Below the pieces are notes generated by a model, which did no database searches, had not been told where the DNA came from, and worked only from the letters and a program-made list of their open reading frames with translations. The translations under genes and the position numbers were made by a program. A DNA stretch of 64,000 nt from Streptomyces sp. SAI-135 (GTDB taxonomy: Bacteria > Actinomycetota > Actinomycetes > Streptomycetales > Streptomycetaceae), in contig NZ_JARXYP010000002.1 of assembly GCF_029893805.1 (NCBI RefSeq), positions 4,774,001-4,838,000 of the forward strand, given 5' to 3'. Of this stretch, positions 25,914 to 34,529 are shown one piece after another (position 1 is the stretch's first letter; each line of letters begins with the position of its first letter).

Positions 25914-28094
25914 CTAAGCGGAGATCTCACCGGAGATCTCACCGGAGATCTCGCCCGAGATCTCGCCGGGGGACTCGTAGAGCTCGAACCAGATGCTCTT
26001 GCCCTGGCCCTGGGGGTCCACCCCCCACAGGTCCGCGAGCAGTTCGATCAGCATGAGGCCGCGGCCCGAGGAGGCCAGTTCGCCGGGGCGGCGCTTGTGG
26101 GGGAGGTCGTCGCTGGTGTCGGTGACCTCGATCCGCATCCGGCGCCCGCCCGCCTCCCCGCGGACCTCCGCCAGCAGCAGTGCGTCGGCGTCGGTGTGGA
26201 CGAGGACGTTGGTCAGCATCTCGGACACCAGCAGGACGGCGGAGTCGACCTGGTCGGCGGAGGGCCAGTCGTGCAGCAGTTCGCGCAGCTGCTGGCGGGC
26301 CACCGCGACCCGTTCCGGCTCCGCCTGGGCCACCGAGAGCATCGTGCGGCGGACCGCGGGCCGTGCGGCGGCCGGGTCGCCGCCCTCCTGGTGCCGGTGC
26401 AGCAGCAGGACCGCTATGTCGTCCTCCCGCCGGTCGGCGAAGGGACCGGTGGTGTGGTGGGAGGAAGGGCCGTGGACGGCCTGGATCAGGGCGTCGGCGA
26501 GTGCCTCCAGATCGCCGTCGTGGGTCTCCAGGATGGTGCGGACGCGCTTCCAGCCGGTCTCGAAGTCGTGGCCGCCGGTCTCGATCAGCCCGTCGGTGCA
26601 CAGCATCAGCGTCTCGCCGGGCTCCAGGGTGATCCGGGTCGTCGGGTAGTCGGCGTCGGGGTCGATGCCCAGGGGGAGGCCGCCCTCGGTGCGGCGGGCC
26701 AGGACCGTGCCGTCGGTCATGCGGATCGCCGGGTCGGGATGGCCGGCCCGCGCGATCTCCAGGACACCGGTCGCCGGATCGGCCTCGACGTACAGGCAGG
26801 TCGCGAAGCGCATGTCGGAGGGGTCGTCGACCCCGTAGGTCATGCCGTTGAGGAAGCGTGAGGCGCGGGAGAGGACCGCGTCGGGACGGTGGCCCTCGGC
26901 CGCGTAGGCGCGCAGGGCGATGCGGAGCTGGCCCATCAGGCCCGCCGCCCGTACGTCGTGGCCCTGGACGTCCCCGATGACCAGGGCGAACCGTCCCGCT
27001 GCGGACGTCGCCCGCGAGGTGCCCCCGGGCAGCGGGATCATGTCGTACCAGTCGCCGCCGACCTGGAGGCCGCCGCCGGTGGGGACGTACCGCGCGGCCA
27101 CGGTCATGCCCGGTATCTCCGGTCCCAGGGTGGGCAGCATCGAGCGCTGGAGGCCGTCGGTCAGCTCGCGCTCCGACTCCGCCAGGCCCGCGCGGGACAG
27201 CGCCTGGGCCAGCATGCGTGCCACCGTCGTGAGGACCGAGCGCTCGTCCGGGGTGAAGGCGACCGGGTAGGCGAAGCCCGCCATCCACGCGCCCATCGTG
27301 CGGCCGGCCACCGTCAGCGGCAGGAACGCCCAGGACTGGCGGTCGAAGCGCTGGGCGAGCGGCCAGGTGACCGGGTAGCGGGAGCGGTACGCCTCGGGGC
27401 TGGAGAGATAGACGGCCCGGCCGGTGCGCACGACCTCGGCGGCGGGGTAGTCCGTCTCCAGGGACATGTGGGAGAAGGGGCTCTCGTCACCGGGCTGCTG
27501 ACCGTGGTGGCCGATGATCGTCAGGCGGTCGCCCTCGACGCCGAAGACGGCCAGGCCGTCGGGGCTGAAGCCCGGCATGGACAGGCCCGCGGCCACCCGC
27601 AGCACCTCGGCGGTGGAGCGGGCCTCGGCCAGGGCTCGGCCGGCGTCCAGCAGGAAGGCCTCGCGGGAGCGCCGCCAGTCACCGGTGACCGCGGTGCGTC
27701 CGGCGGGGGTGCCGGGGGTCGGCTCGGTGACCTCCTGGAGGGTGCCGATGAGCTGGAACGACTTCTTGTCCGCGTCGTACGACGGCTTGGAGCGGCTGCG
27801 CACGGTACGGATCACCCGGCCCCGCTCGTCCATGATCCTGATCCGGACCTCGGCGAGCGTGTCCTCGGCGACCGCCAGTCCGACGACGCTGATGATCTCG
27901 TTCCAGTCGACCGGGTGCAGCCGGGCCCGGGCCTGGGCCTCGGTCAGCGTGGTCCCCTCGGCGCGCAGCCCGAGCAGCCGGGCGGCCTCCGCGTCGACCG
28001 TGACCAGTTCGGTGGCGGTGTCCCAGTGCCACAGGCCGGTCGCGAGGGCGGTGAGGACTTCCCCCACGGCGGGCAGGGGCTCACCAGTGCGCAT
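25914..28094 (-). CDS. PAS-GAF-SpoIIE phosphatase with C-terminal anti-sigma-type ATPase domain
   Basis: This 726-residue cytosolic regulator has a PAS-like sensor (~10-125), a GAF domain (~150-310), a PP2C/SpoIIE serine phosphatase (~330-565; GLQVGGDWYDMIPLPGG, VIGDVQGHD and REDDIAVLLL supply metal Asp residues) and a HATPase_c kinase-like domain (~590-710; SEMLTNVLVHT N-box, GRGLMLIELLAD G-box). Such fusions both phosphorylate and dephosphorylate anti-sigma-factor antagonists. The C-terminus ends in four GEIS tetrapeptides encoded by 12-bp repeats. It is divergent from aspS. Confidence 0.92.
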   Translation of the reverse strand: MRTGEPLPAVGEVLTALATGLWHWDTATELVTVDAEAARLLGLRAEGTTLTEAQARARLHPVDWNEIISVVGLAVAEDTLAEVRIRIMDERGRVIRTVRSRSKPSYDADKKSFQLIGTLQEVTEPTPGTPAGRTAVTGDWRRSREAFLLDAGRALAEARSTAEVLRVAAGLSMPGFSPDGLAVFGVEGDRLTIIGHHGQQPGDESPFSHMSLETDYPAAEVVRTGRAVYLSSPEAYRSRYPVTWPLAQRFDRQSWAFLPLTVAGRTMGAWMAGFAYPVAFTPDERSVLTTVARMLAQALSRAGLAESERELTDGLQRSMLPTLGPEIPGMTVAARYVPTGGGLQVGGDWYDMIPLPGGTSRATSAAGRFALVIGDVQGHDVRAAGLMGQLRIALRAYAAEGHRPDAVLSRASRFLNGMTYGVDDPSDMRFATCLYVEADPATGVLEIARAGHPDPAIRMTDGTVLARRTEGGLPLGIDPDADYPTTRITLEPGETLMLCTDGLIETGGHDFETGWKRVRTILETHDGDLEALADALIQAVHGPSSHHTTGPFADRREDDIAVLLLHRHQEGGDPAAARPAVRRTMLSVAQAEPERVAVARQQLRELLHDWPSADQVDSAVLLVSEMLTNVLVHTDADALLLAEVRGEAGGRRMRIEVTDTSDDLPHKRRPGELASSGRGLMLIELLADLWGVDPQGQGKSIWFELYESPGEISGEISGEISGEISA
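25919..25972. repeat. 12-bp tandem repeats encoding a GEIS tail
   Basis: Four near-identical 12-bp units built on the palindrome GAGATCTC encode the terminal (GEIS)4 of the phosphatase. The first two units are identical and the others differ by single changes. Confidence 0.8.
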
Positions 28095-28177
28095 TGCCCC
28101 ACTTTAAGAACACAGGCTCCGGGAGTGCCACTGTTGGCCGAGTCGTAATGGTGGGGAGGCGATCTCGGCGTCCCCGG

Positions 28178-28183
28178 TAGGCT
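28178..28183 (+). promoter_or_regulatory. -10 box of the aspS promoter (candidate)
   Basis: TAGGCT in the sequence CCCCGGTAGGCTGGG fits the Streptomyces TAnnnT -10 pattern. A transcript would start at about 28190, that is, at the parS site. Confidence 0.4.
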
Positions 28184-28189
28184 GGGAGC

Positions 28190-28205
28190 TGTTTCACGTG
28201 AAACA
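28190..28205. other. parS: parS site (ParB/Noc-type centromere)
   Basis: TGTTTCACGTGAAACA is a perfect 16-bp palindrome identical to the bacterial parS consensus. ParB loads here and spreads to organise the origin region for segregation. In streptomycetes, where many parS copies lie within a few hundred kb of oriC, it also acts during sporulation septation. It lies in the aspS leader, outside coding sequence. No parA or parB gene is present in this window. Confidence 0.93.
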
Positions 28206-28239
28206 CGCCCCTCGATCCGCGAAGACTGGATGAACGACG

Positions 28240-30003
28240 ATGCATCGGTACAGGTCCCACACCTGCGGCGAGCTCCGCTCCTCTGACGTCGGCACCGACG
28301 TCCGGCTGAGTGGCTGGCTGCACAATCGGCGCGACCTGGGCGGCATCCTCTTCATCGATCTGCGCGACCACTACGGCATCACGCAGCTGGTCGCCCGTCC
28401 GGGCACGCCCGCGTACGAGGCCCTCGACAAGCTGACCAAGGAGTCCACGGTCCGCGTCGACGGCAAGGTCGTCTCCCGTGGCACCGAGAACGTCAACCCG
28501 GACCTGCCCACCGGTGAGGTCGAGGTCGAGGTCGGCGAGGTCGAGCTGCTCGGCGCGGCCGCCCCGCTGCCCTTCACGATCAACACCGAGGACGGGGTCA
28601 ACGAGGAGCGGCGTCTGGAGTACCGCTTCCTCGACCTGCGCCGCGAGCGCATGCACAAGAACATCATGCTGCGGTCGTCGGTGATCGCCTCGATCCGCTC
28701 GAAGATGGTCGCCCTCGGCTTCAACGAGATGGCGACCCCGATCCTGTCGGCGACCTCCCCCGAGGGCGCCCGCGACTTCGTGGTCCCCTCCCGTCTGAAC
28801 CCGGGCAAGTTCTACGCCCTGCCGCAGGCGCCGCAGCAGTTCAAGCAGCTGCTGATGATCTCCGGCTTCGACCGCTACTTCCAGATCGCGCCCTGCTTCC
28901 GTGACGAGGACGCGCGCGCGGACCGTTCGCCGGGCGAGTTCTACCAGCTCGACGTCGAGATGAGCTTCGTCGAGCAGGAGGACGTCTTCCAGCCGATCGA
29001 GCAGCTCATGACCGAGCTGTTCGAGGAGTTCGGCAACGGCCGTCACGTCACCTCGCCGTTCCCGCGGATCCCGTTCCGCGAGGCGATGCTGAAGTACGGC
29101 TCCGACAAGCCGGACCTGCGCGCCCAGCTGGAGCTCGTCGACATCACCGATGTCTTCGAGGGCTCGGAGTTCAAGGCGTTCGCCGGCAAGCACGTGCGGG
29201 CGCTGGCGGTGCCGGACGTCTCCGCGCAGCCGCGGAAGTTCTTCGACCAGCTCGGTGACTACGCGGTCTCGCAGGGCGCCAAGGGCCTGGCCTGGGTGCG
29301 GGTGGCCGAGGACGGTTCGCTCTCCGGCCCGATCGCGAAGTTCCTCACCGAGGAGAACGTCGCCGAGCTGACCAAGCGGCTGTCGCTGGCCGCCGGGCAC
29401 GCGGTGTTCTTCGGCGCGGGCGAGTTCGACGAGGTCTCGAAGATCATGGGCGCGGTCCGCGTCGAGGCCGCCAAGCGTGCCGGGCACTTCGAGGAGGGCG
29501 TCTTCCGGTTCTGCTGGATCGTCGACTTCCCGATGTACGAGAAGGACGAGGAGACCGGCGCGATCGACTTCTCGCACAACCCGTTCTCCATGCCGCAGGG
29601 CGGTCTGGAGGCCCTGGAGACCCAGGACCCGCTGGACATCCTGGGCTGGCAGTACGACATCGTCTGCAACGGTGTCGAGCTGTCCTCCGGCGCGATCCGG
29701 AACCACGAGCCGGAGATCATGCTCAAGGCCTTCGAGATCGCGGGCTACGACCGGGAGACCGTCGAGGAGAAGTTCGCGGGCATGCTGCGCGCCTTCCGCT
29801 TCGGCGCCCCGCCGCACGGCGGCATCGCCCCCGGCGTCGACCGCATCGTGATGCTCCTCGCGGACGAGCCCAACATCCGCGAGACCATCGCCTTCCCGCT
29901 CAACGGCAACGCCCAGGACCTGATGATGGGCGCGCCGACGGAGCTGGAGGAGGCCCGGCTGAGGGAGCTGCACCTGTCGGTGCGCAAGCCGCAGCCGAAG
30001 TAG
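28240..30003 (+). CDS. aspS: Aspartyl-tRNA synthetase
   Basis: This 587-residue bacterial-type class II synthetase has an N-terminal OB anticodon domain (VRLSGWLHNRRDLGGILFIDLRD-like start), motif 2 FRDEDARADR (near residue 220), the bacterial GAD insertion and motif 3 PPHGGIAPGVDRIVMLL near the end. It charges tRNA-Asp. In actinomycetes with GatCAB it is usually non-discriminating and also charges tRNA-Asn; that cannot be decided here. The start codon has only a weak ribosome site. parS lies in its leader and a 42-bp perfect palindrome follows its stop. Confidence 0.95.
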   Translation: MHRYRSHTCGELRSSDVGTDVRLSGWLHNRRDLGGILFIDLRDHYGITQLVARPGTPAYEALDKLTKESTVRVDGKVVSRGTENVNPDLPTGEVEVEVGEVELLGAAAPLPFTINTEDGVNEERRLEYRFLDLRRERMHKNIMLRSSVIASIRSKMVALGFNEMATPILSATSPEGARDFVVPSRLNPGKFYALPQAPQQFKQLLMISGFDRYFQIAPCFRDEDARADRSPGEFYQLDVEMSFVEQEDVFQPIEQLMTELFEEFGNGRHVTSPFPRIPFREAMLKYGSDKPDLRAQLELVDITDVFEGSEFKAFAGKHVRALAVPDVSAQPRKFFDQLGDYAVSQGAKGLAWVRVAEDGSLSGPIAKFLTEENVAELTKRLSLAAGHAVFFGAGEFDEVSKIMGAVRVEAAKRAGHFEEGVFRFCWIVDFPMYEKDEETGAIDFSHNPFSMPQGGLEALETQDPLDILGWQYDIVCNGVELSSGAIRNHEPEIMLKAFEIAGYDRETVEEKFAGMLRAFRFGAPPHGGIAPGVDRIVMLLADEPNIRETIAFPLNGNAQDLMMGAPTELEEARLRELHLSVRKPQPK

Positions 30004-30011
30004 GCGCTGAT

Positions 30012-30053
30012 CCGAAGTGGCCCGGAACCGACGTCGGTTCCGGGCCACTTCGG
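30012..30053. terminator. Perfect 42-bp palindrome after aspS
   Basis: CCGAAGTGGCCCGGAACCGAC (30012-30032, split here as two 21-base arms) is followed directly by its exact complement to 30053. The RNA forms a long hairpin nine bases after the aspS stop, acting as its terminator. Confidence 0.88.
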
Positions 30054-30104
30054 CGTTGTACGGAAACCACAGTCCGCTCCCACGTGGATGACAGCCTCCT
30101 TACC

Positions 30105-30110
30105 TAACTT
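30105..30110 (+). promoter_or_regulatory. -10 box close to the dioxygenase-like start
   Basis: TAACTT lies eight bases before the ATG at 30119, with no ribosome site between, suggesting a leaderless or near-leaderless mRNA. Confidence 0.4.
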
Positions 30111-30118
30111 GCCTGTCC

Positions 30119-31072
30119 ATGACGGGAAACCAGCAGCCGGACCACCGGCAGTCGGCCCATGAGCCGAAACACAAGAAGGACCTCACGCGGCGCAAGGTCG
30201 TCGTGGCCGGAGCGGGCGCGGCCGTGGCGGTGGGTGCGGCCGGCACCCTCGCCGCGTCGGGTGCCTTCGCGGGCGAGGCGAGCACGACGGCCTCCGCGAG
30301 CAGCAGTTCCTCCGCTGCCGAGGCCTGCTACAAGCTCACCTCGGAGACCACCGAGGGGCCGTACTACATCGACGCGGACAAGATCCGCCAGGACATCACC
30401 GAGGACAAGGAGGGCATCCCGCTCACCCTCAACCTCAAAGTGATCGACTCCGAGACCTGCAAGCCGATCGCCGGCGCCGCCGTCGACATCTGGCACTGCG
30501 ACGCGCTCGGCATCTACTCGGGCTACGAGGCCTCGTCGGCCGGCGGTGGCGGCACCGCCCCGACCGACGCGCCCTCGGACATGCCGAGCGGTACCCCGAC
30601 GGGTGAACCCCCGTCGGGCGCGCCGACCGGTGGCACCGGTGGCGGAGTACACCAGGACCCCACCGACGACGAGCGCTATCTGCGCGGCACCTGGAGGACC
30701 GACCGGCACGGCCAGGTCACCTTCCGGACGATCTTCCCGGGCTGGTACCGGGGCCGCTGCGTGCACATCCACACCAAGGTGCACGTCAACGGCGAGTGGA
30801 CGGACGCCGGTTACGAGGGCGGCAACACCTGCCACACCGGCCAGTTCTTCTTCGACGAGGAGTCCGTGCTGGCCTCCGCCGAGGTCGAGCCGTACTCCAC
30901 GAGCACCACCGAGCGCACCACGCTCACCGAGGACACGATCTACGACCAGAGCGGCACCACCGGCGGCCTGCTCAAGCTGAAGTACAACAAGAAGAACATC
31001 GCCAAGGGCGTCATCGGCTCGATCACGATGGGCGTCGACCCGGACGCGACGAACGACAACACGTCGATCTGA
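30119..31072 (+). CDS. Tat-exported intradiol-dioxygenase-like protein
   Basis: The 317-residue product begins with a long charged n-region, twin arginines (LTRRKVVVAG) and a hydrophobic core ending near GAFAG, a Tat signal. The dioxygenase fold is visible in ETTEGPYYIDADKIR, VDIWHCDALGIYSGY, TIFPGWYRGRCVHIHTKVH, giving Tyr/Tyr/His/His iron ligands. A Gly/Pro/Thr-rich insertion (about residues 142-178) interrupts the core. Exported members are widespread in actinomycetes, but the substrate is unknown. It is related to the gene at 20385. It converges on the FG-GAP gene across a strong hairpin. Confidence 0.85.
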   Translation: MTGNQQPDHRQSAHEPKHKKDLTRRKVVVAGAGAAVAVGAAGTLAASGAFAGEASTTASASSSSSAAEACYKLTSETTEGPYYIDADKIRQDITEDKEGIPLTLNLKVIDSETCKPIAGAAVDIWHCDALGIYSGYEASSAGGGGTAPTDAPSDMPSGTPTGEPPSGAPTGGTGGGVHQDPTDDERYLRGTWRTDRHGQVTFRTIFPGWYRGRCVHIHTKVHVNGEWTDAGYEGGNTCHTGQFFFDEESVLASAEVEPYSTSTTERTTLTEDTIYDQSGTTGGLLKLKYNKKNIAKGVIGSITMGVDPDATNDNTSI

Positions 31073-31084
31073 TCCCCACACGAA

Positions 31085-31118
31085 GAGGCGCCCGGGACCG
31101 TGCGGTCCCGGGCGCCTC
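31085..31118. terminator. Bidirectional terminator between dioxygenase-like and FG-GAP genes
   Basis: GAGGCGCCCGGGACCG (31085-31100) and its perfect complement (31103-31118) form a 16-bp stem with a two-base formal loop. It lies between convergent genes. Confidence 0.87.
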
Positions 31119-31143
31119 CCTGTGCGTCACGATCCCTCGGATC

Positions 31144-34100
31144 CTAGGAAAGGAACTTGTAGCCGCTGAAGCCGGTGGCGATCTTCACCCTTGCTCCGAA
31201 CGAGCCCCTGCCGTCGCCGCTGTTGCGCCACAGGGTGCCGCCGGTGTCGCGGGAGACGAGGTCGGCCTTGCCGTCGTCGGTGATGTCTCCGACGCCGACG
31301 ATCGCGTTGTAGGAGCCGCCCCAGTTGGTGAAGAGCTTCACGCGGGCCTTGAAGGTGCCGGTGCCGGTGCCGTCGTAGCGGTAGAGGGTGTTGGAGGTGT
31401 CCTGGGCGAGCAGGTCGCCGCGGCCGTCGCCGTTGAGGTCGCCGGCGCCGATGATCTTCTTGTAGCCCTTCCAGTTGTCGTAGAGCTTCACGCGCCCGGA
31501 GAGCTTGCCGGTGCTGGTGCCCTTGTAGAGGTAGACCGTGCCGGTGGACGCCCCCCGTGCGATCAGGTCCGGGCGGCCGTCACCGCTGACGTCACCGGGC
31601 GAGGTCAGGATGTCGTACTGGTTCCAGCCGCTGGTGCTCAGCGTGGTGTACGACGTCGACGGCTTGACCGCGGAGCCGCAGCCGGGCTTGTACAGGCGCA
31701 GGGCGCCGCTGCTGAGGCGGACCAGGACGTCGTTGCAGCGGTCGCCGCTGAGGTCGCCGAACGGGATCGCCCTGATCGTGGTGGGCCAGCCGCCGGCGCT
31801 GACCTTCTCGCCGAACCTGCCCGTGCCGGTGCCGCCGTGGAAGGTCAGGCCGCCGGAGGTGTTGAGGGTGAGCAGGTCACCGCGGCCGTCCGGGCCGTCG
31901 GGGCTGACGAAGTCGTGGCGGACCGCCGAGCCGTGCAACAGGTAGCCCTCGCCGCTCGTCACCGTGACCGGGGCGGCTGTGCCCAGGCCGGTGGCCTTGA
32001 GCGTCCAGGTGAACTCGCCGTGGGGGAACGGGATCCCGCTCGACGTCTTGCCGTTCCAGTTCGCCGTCACTTCCGCCGAGGCCGCGCCGCCGGTGAGGGT
32101 GCGGGTCGCCCTGCCGGTCGCACCGCTCTGCACCGAGGTGAAGGTCAGGGACCAGGAGGTGACCGGACGGGACAGCACCCACCGGCCGCTCCAGGCCGAC
32201 GCGGAGCCGGGCTCCACATAGCCCTCGGCCTCCGCGCGGAACGCCGTCACCGCGGACGGCGTGACACCGGTGGTGGCCACGTGCGTCTGCTCGAAGGTGT
32301 CGAACCAGGCGACCAGACCGGTGTACTCGTCGACCGTCCACCGGAAGCGGCGGTCCACGGCGAGACCCGAGTCGGGCAGCCCGGAGGCGACCACGCGGGT
32401 GGCGCCGGTCGTCGTGTCGGTGAGGACCAGCTGGTCGGCCCCGTGGTCGTGGCGGATCGTGAAGCCGTCGCCGAGCAGGACGTCACCAGGCGTCACCGCG
32501 ACCGACCTGGCGGCCTTGGTGTCGTAGACGCCCGCCGAGGCGCCGGCGCAGGACCAGTACACCCAACGGCCCGCCGCCTGGAGCTCGCTCGGCACACAGC
32601 CGAGGTCCGGGACGTCGACCGTGGAGAGGGTCTTCCTCGTGGTCAGGCTGTACGAGGTGAGCCGGCCCGGGGTGGTGGTCGCGCTCCAGAGGGTGGAGCC
32701 GTTCAGGGCGGCGGCACGGACCGAGCGCTTGATCGGATCGCCGTAGCCGAACTCGCCGATGTACTGCGTCGGGGTGGTACCGCCCGAGTTGTAGACGGCG
32801 TAGTCGTCGGAGACGTCGACGATCTCGCCGTCCTGGGTGCCGTACGTCAGCGTGTAGTTGGACCAGCCGTCGTGGATGGAGACCAGCTGGTCGGCGTTCT
32901 CCAGACCGCTGCCGCCCTCGTTGACGTCGGCGAAGGTGTTGAGGAAGACGTCGTCGGGGCCCGAGACGCTGTTGCCCCACAGGGCGGAGCAGGTGGTGCC
33001 CGGGTAGGGGCACTTGGCGGCCACCGAGTCGCCTTCCGTGGCCGCGGAGGCGGTCAGCGCGGCGGCGCCGTCGGTGGTGAGGGTGCGGACCGAGGTGGTG
33101 TCCATGGAGCTCGTGGAGCTCTTCTCCGCCACCCGCAGGCTGCCCCGGCTCAGGGCGACGCCCGTCTTGGCGTTCTCCAGCGGCGGCACCTTGGCGATCT
33201 TCTTCAGCTGCGGGGTGCCGTCCGCGCCGGTGACGACCCGCTGCACCCACCAGTCGGCCGCGCCGGAGCCGCCGGTGACCAGCGCGGTCCCGTCGGGGGC
33301 GGCCAGGGGGGTGCCGTACGACCACGTCAGCAGCGTCTTCGTGGTGCCGTCGGCCAGGGAGACGGCCCGGACGGAACCGCCGTTGGTGGCGAGGACCAGC
33401 CAGCCGTCGGTCAGCACGGGCACCGGGGTGCCGGCCAGGTCCTCGCCGGCCACCGGGACGGTCTCGGCGGCGGTGAGGTCGGCGCGCGGCTTGAGGTGCA
33501 GGCCGGAGGCCTCGGTGTACCAGCCGACGCGGTCCTGCGTCAGCACGACCTCCGGCACCGTCTCCCGGGACAGGCCGGTGAAGGCCGGGGTCAGCTCGGC
33601 GCTGGCGAAGTCGAGGTAGGCGACGGTGTACGACGTGAAGTCGCCGTTCTCGTCGCGGTCCGGGTAGGTCAGCAGGGCGCCCTGCGCGTCGCCGGTGCGC
33701 CCGGTGTTGATCTCCCAGGTGCCGTCGGCGGGCAGCCCGGAGACCACGCGGTCGCGCTGCTTGCCGTCGACCAGGTCGACGAGGTGCAGCACATAGCCGT
33801 CGAGTTCCTGGCCGTCGACGACGCCGTTCCACTCGACGGTGACCGTCGTCTCGCCGTACGTGCCGACGCGGGTTGCCGACTGGCTGAGGTCCAGGGTGCT
33901 GAGGGCGCCGCCGCCCGGGCTCCACAGCGACACCGGGTCGCCGTAGGTGCGGTGGGGCAGGGCCACGGTGTCGGCGGCCTGCCCGAACACGCCCGAGGCA
34001 CAGCGCGCGGAGATGTCGTAGCAGCTGGTGGTGGTCGGCTGGTAGACGCCGGTCGGGCCCTCGACGGGCACGGTGGCGCCGTCCGCGTAGCCGGTCCACA

Positions 34101-34353
34101 GGAGGCCCGCGACTCCGGACTGCCGGTGCAGGTAGCCGGTCGCGCCCGCGGCGAGCAGGCGTTCGGTGCGGGGGGTGGTGCTGCGGGGATCGTCCAGGAC
34201 GATCTCGGTGGTGCCGGCGGACGCGGTCGTGGCCGCCTGCGCGCCGGTGTCCTCGGTGCTGGAGAACAGGGTGATCGAGCCGGCCGCCACCGCTACGGCC
34301 AGGGCGGAGACGAGCGTGGCACGGCCCGCTCGTCTCGGGGCGTGTCTGCCCAA
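31144..34353 (-). CDS. Large secreted FG-GAP/VCBS repeat surface protein
   Basis: The 1069-residue product has an N-terminal signal segment (ATLVSALAVAVAAGSITLFS) and a long propeller-like region (~80-700). Next come a beta-sandwich with FlgD-like features (WNGKTSSGIPFPHGEFTWTL, near residue 790) and C-terminal FG-GAP/VCBS repeats with calcium loops (GDLNGDGRGDLLAQD, GDVSGDGRPDLIARG, GDITDDGKADLVSRD). It is probably a surface or secreted binding protein. The TTG at 34353 is preceded by AAGGA seven bases upstream, so it is a credible rare start. It is divergent from pectate lyase. Confidence 0.86.
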   Translation of the reverse strand: MGRHAPRRAGRATLVSALAVAVAAGSITLFSSTEDTGAQAATTASAGTTEIVLDDPRSTTPRTERLLAAGATGYLHRQSGVAGLLWTGYADGATVPVEGPTGVYQPTTTSCYDISARCASGVFGQAADTVALPHRTYGDPVSLWSPGGGALSTLDLSQSATRVGTYGETTVTVEWNGVVDGQELDGYVLHLVDLVDGKQRDRVVSGLPADGTWEINTGRTGDAQGALLTYPDRDENGDFTSYTVAYLDFASAELTPAFTGLSRETVPEVVLTQDRVGWYTEASGLHLKPRADLTAAETVPVAGEDLAGTPVPVLTDGWLVLATNGGSVRAVSLADGTTKTLLTWSYGTPLAAPDGTALVTGGSGAADWWVQRVVTGADGTPQLKKIAKVPPLENAKTGVALSRGSLRVAEKSSTSSMDTTSVRTLTTDGAAALTASAATEGDSVAAKCPYPGTTCSALWGNSVSGPDDVFLNTFADVNEGGSGLENADQLVSIHDGWSNYTLTYGTQDGEIVDVSDDYAVYNSGGTTPTQYIGEFGYGDPIKRSVRAAALNGSTLWSATTTPGRLTSYSLTTRKTLSTVDVPDLGCVPSELQAAGRWVYWSCAGASAGVYDTKAARSVAVTPGDVLLGDGFTIRHDHGADQLVLTDTTTGATRVVASGLPDSGLAVDRRFRWTVDEYTGLVAWFDTFEQTHVATTGVTPSAVTAFRAEAEGYVEPGSASAWSGRWVLSRPVTSWSLTFTSVQSGATGRATRTLTGGAASAEVTANWNGKTSSGIPFPHGEFTWTLKATGLGTAAPVTVTSGEGYLLHGSAVRHDFVSPDGPDGRGDLLTLNTSGGLTFHGGTGTGRFGEKVSAGGWPTTIRAIPFGDLSGDRCNDVLVRLSSGALRLYKPGCGSAVKPSTSYTTLSTSGWNQYDILTSPGDVSGDGRPDLIARGASTGTVYLYKGTSTGKLSGRVKLYDNWKGYKKIIGAGDLNGDGRGDLLAQDTSNTLYRYDGTGTGTFKARVKLFTNWGGSYNAIVGVGDITDDGKADLVSRDTGGTLWRNSGDGRGSFGARVKIATGFSGYKFLS

Positions 34354-34384
34354 CTGGGGGTCCTTCCCTATGAGTCAGCAAACC

Positions 34385-34393
34385 TTATCCACA
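34385..34393 (+). other. Single DnaA-box-like nonamer
   Basis: TTATCCACA matches the classical DnaA box exactly. It lies in the divergent gap between the FG-GAP and pectate lyase genes. One isolated box does not make an origin; it could titrate DnaA or be chance. Confidence 0.3.
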
Positions 34394-34508
34394 GGTAAGA
34401 GGGGAGTGAAGGGCGGGTAAGGGGATGCGGGAGAGGCGGAAGAGGCGAGCAGGGAAGAAAACCGTGCGGCACGGCAACCCCGTTGATCCCGGCGGCCACT
34501 TGAGGGCG

Positions 34509-34518
34509 GAAGCGCTTC
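34509..34518. promoter_or_regulatory. LacI-type operator candidate upstream of pectate lyase
   Basis: GAAGCGCTTC is a 10-bp palindrome with the central CG typical of LacI-family operators that control polysaccharide degradation. It lies about 11 bp before the candidate ATG. A second palindrome, TTCATGAA (34527-34534), overlaps that ATG. Confidence 0.4.
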
Positions 34519-34529
34519 ACCGGTGCTTC

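Noticed and set aside
30796..34398. 1200-codon plus-strand frame
   Set aside because: It is antisense to the FG-GAP protein and overlaps the end of the dioxygenase-like gene; the protein is Arg/Gly/Ala-rich with no domains.
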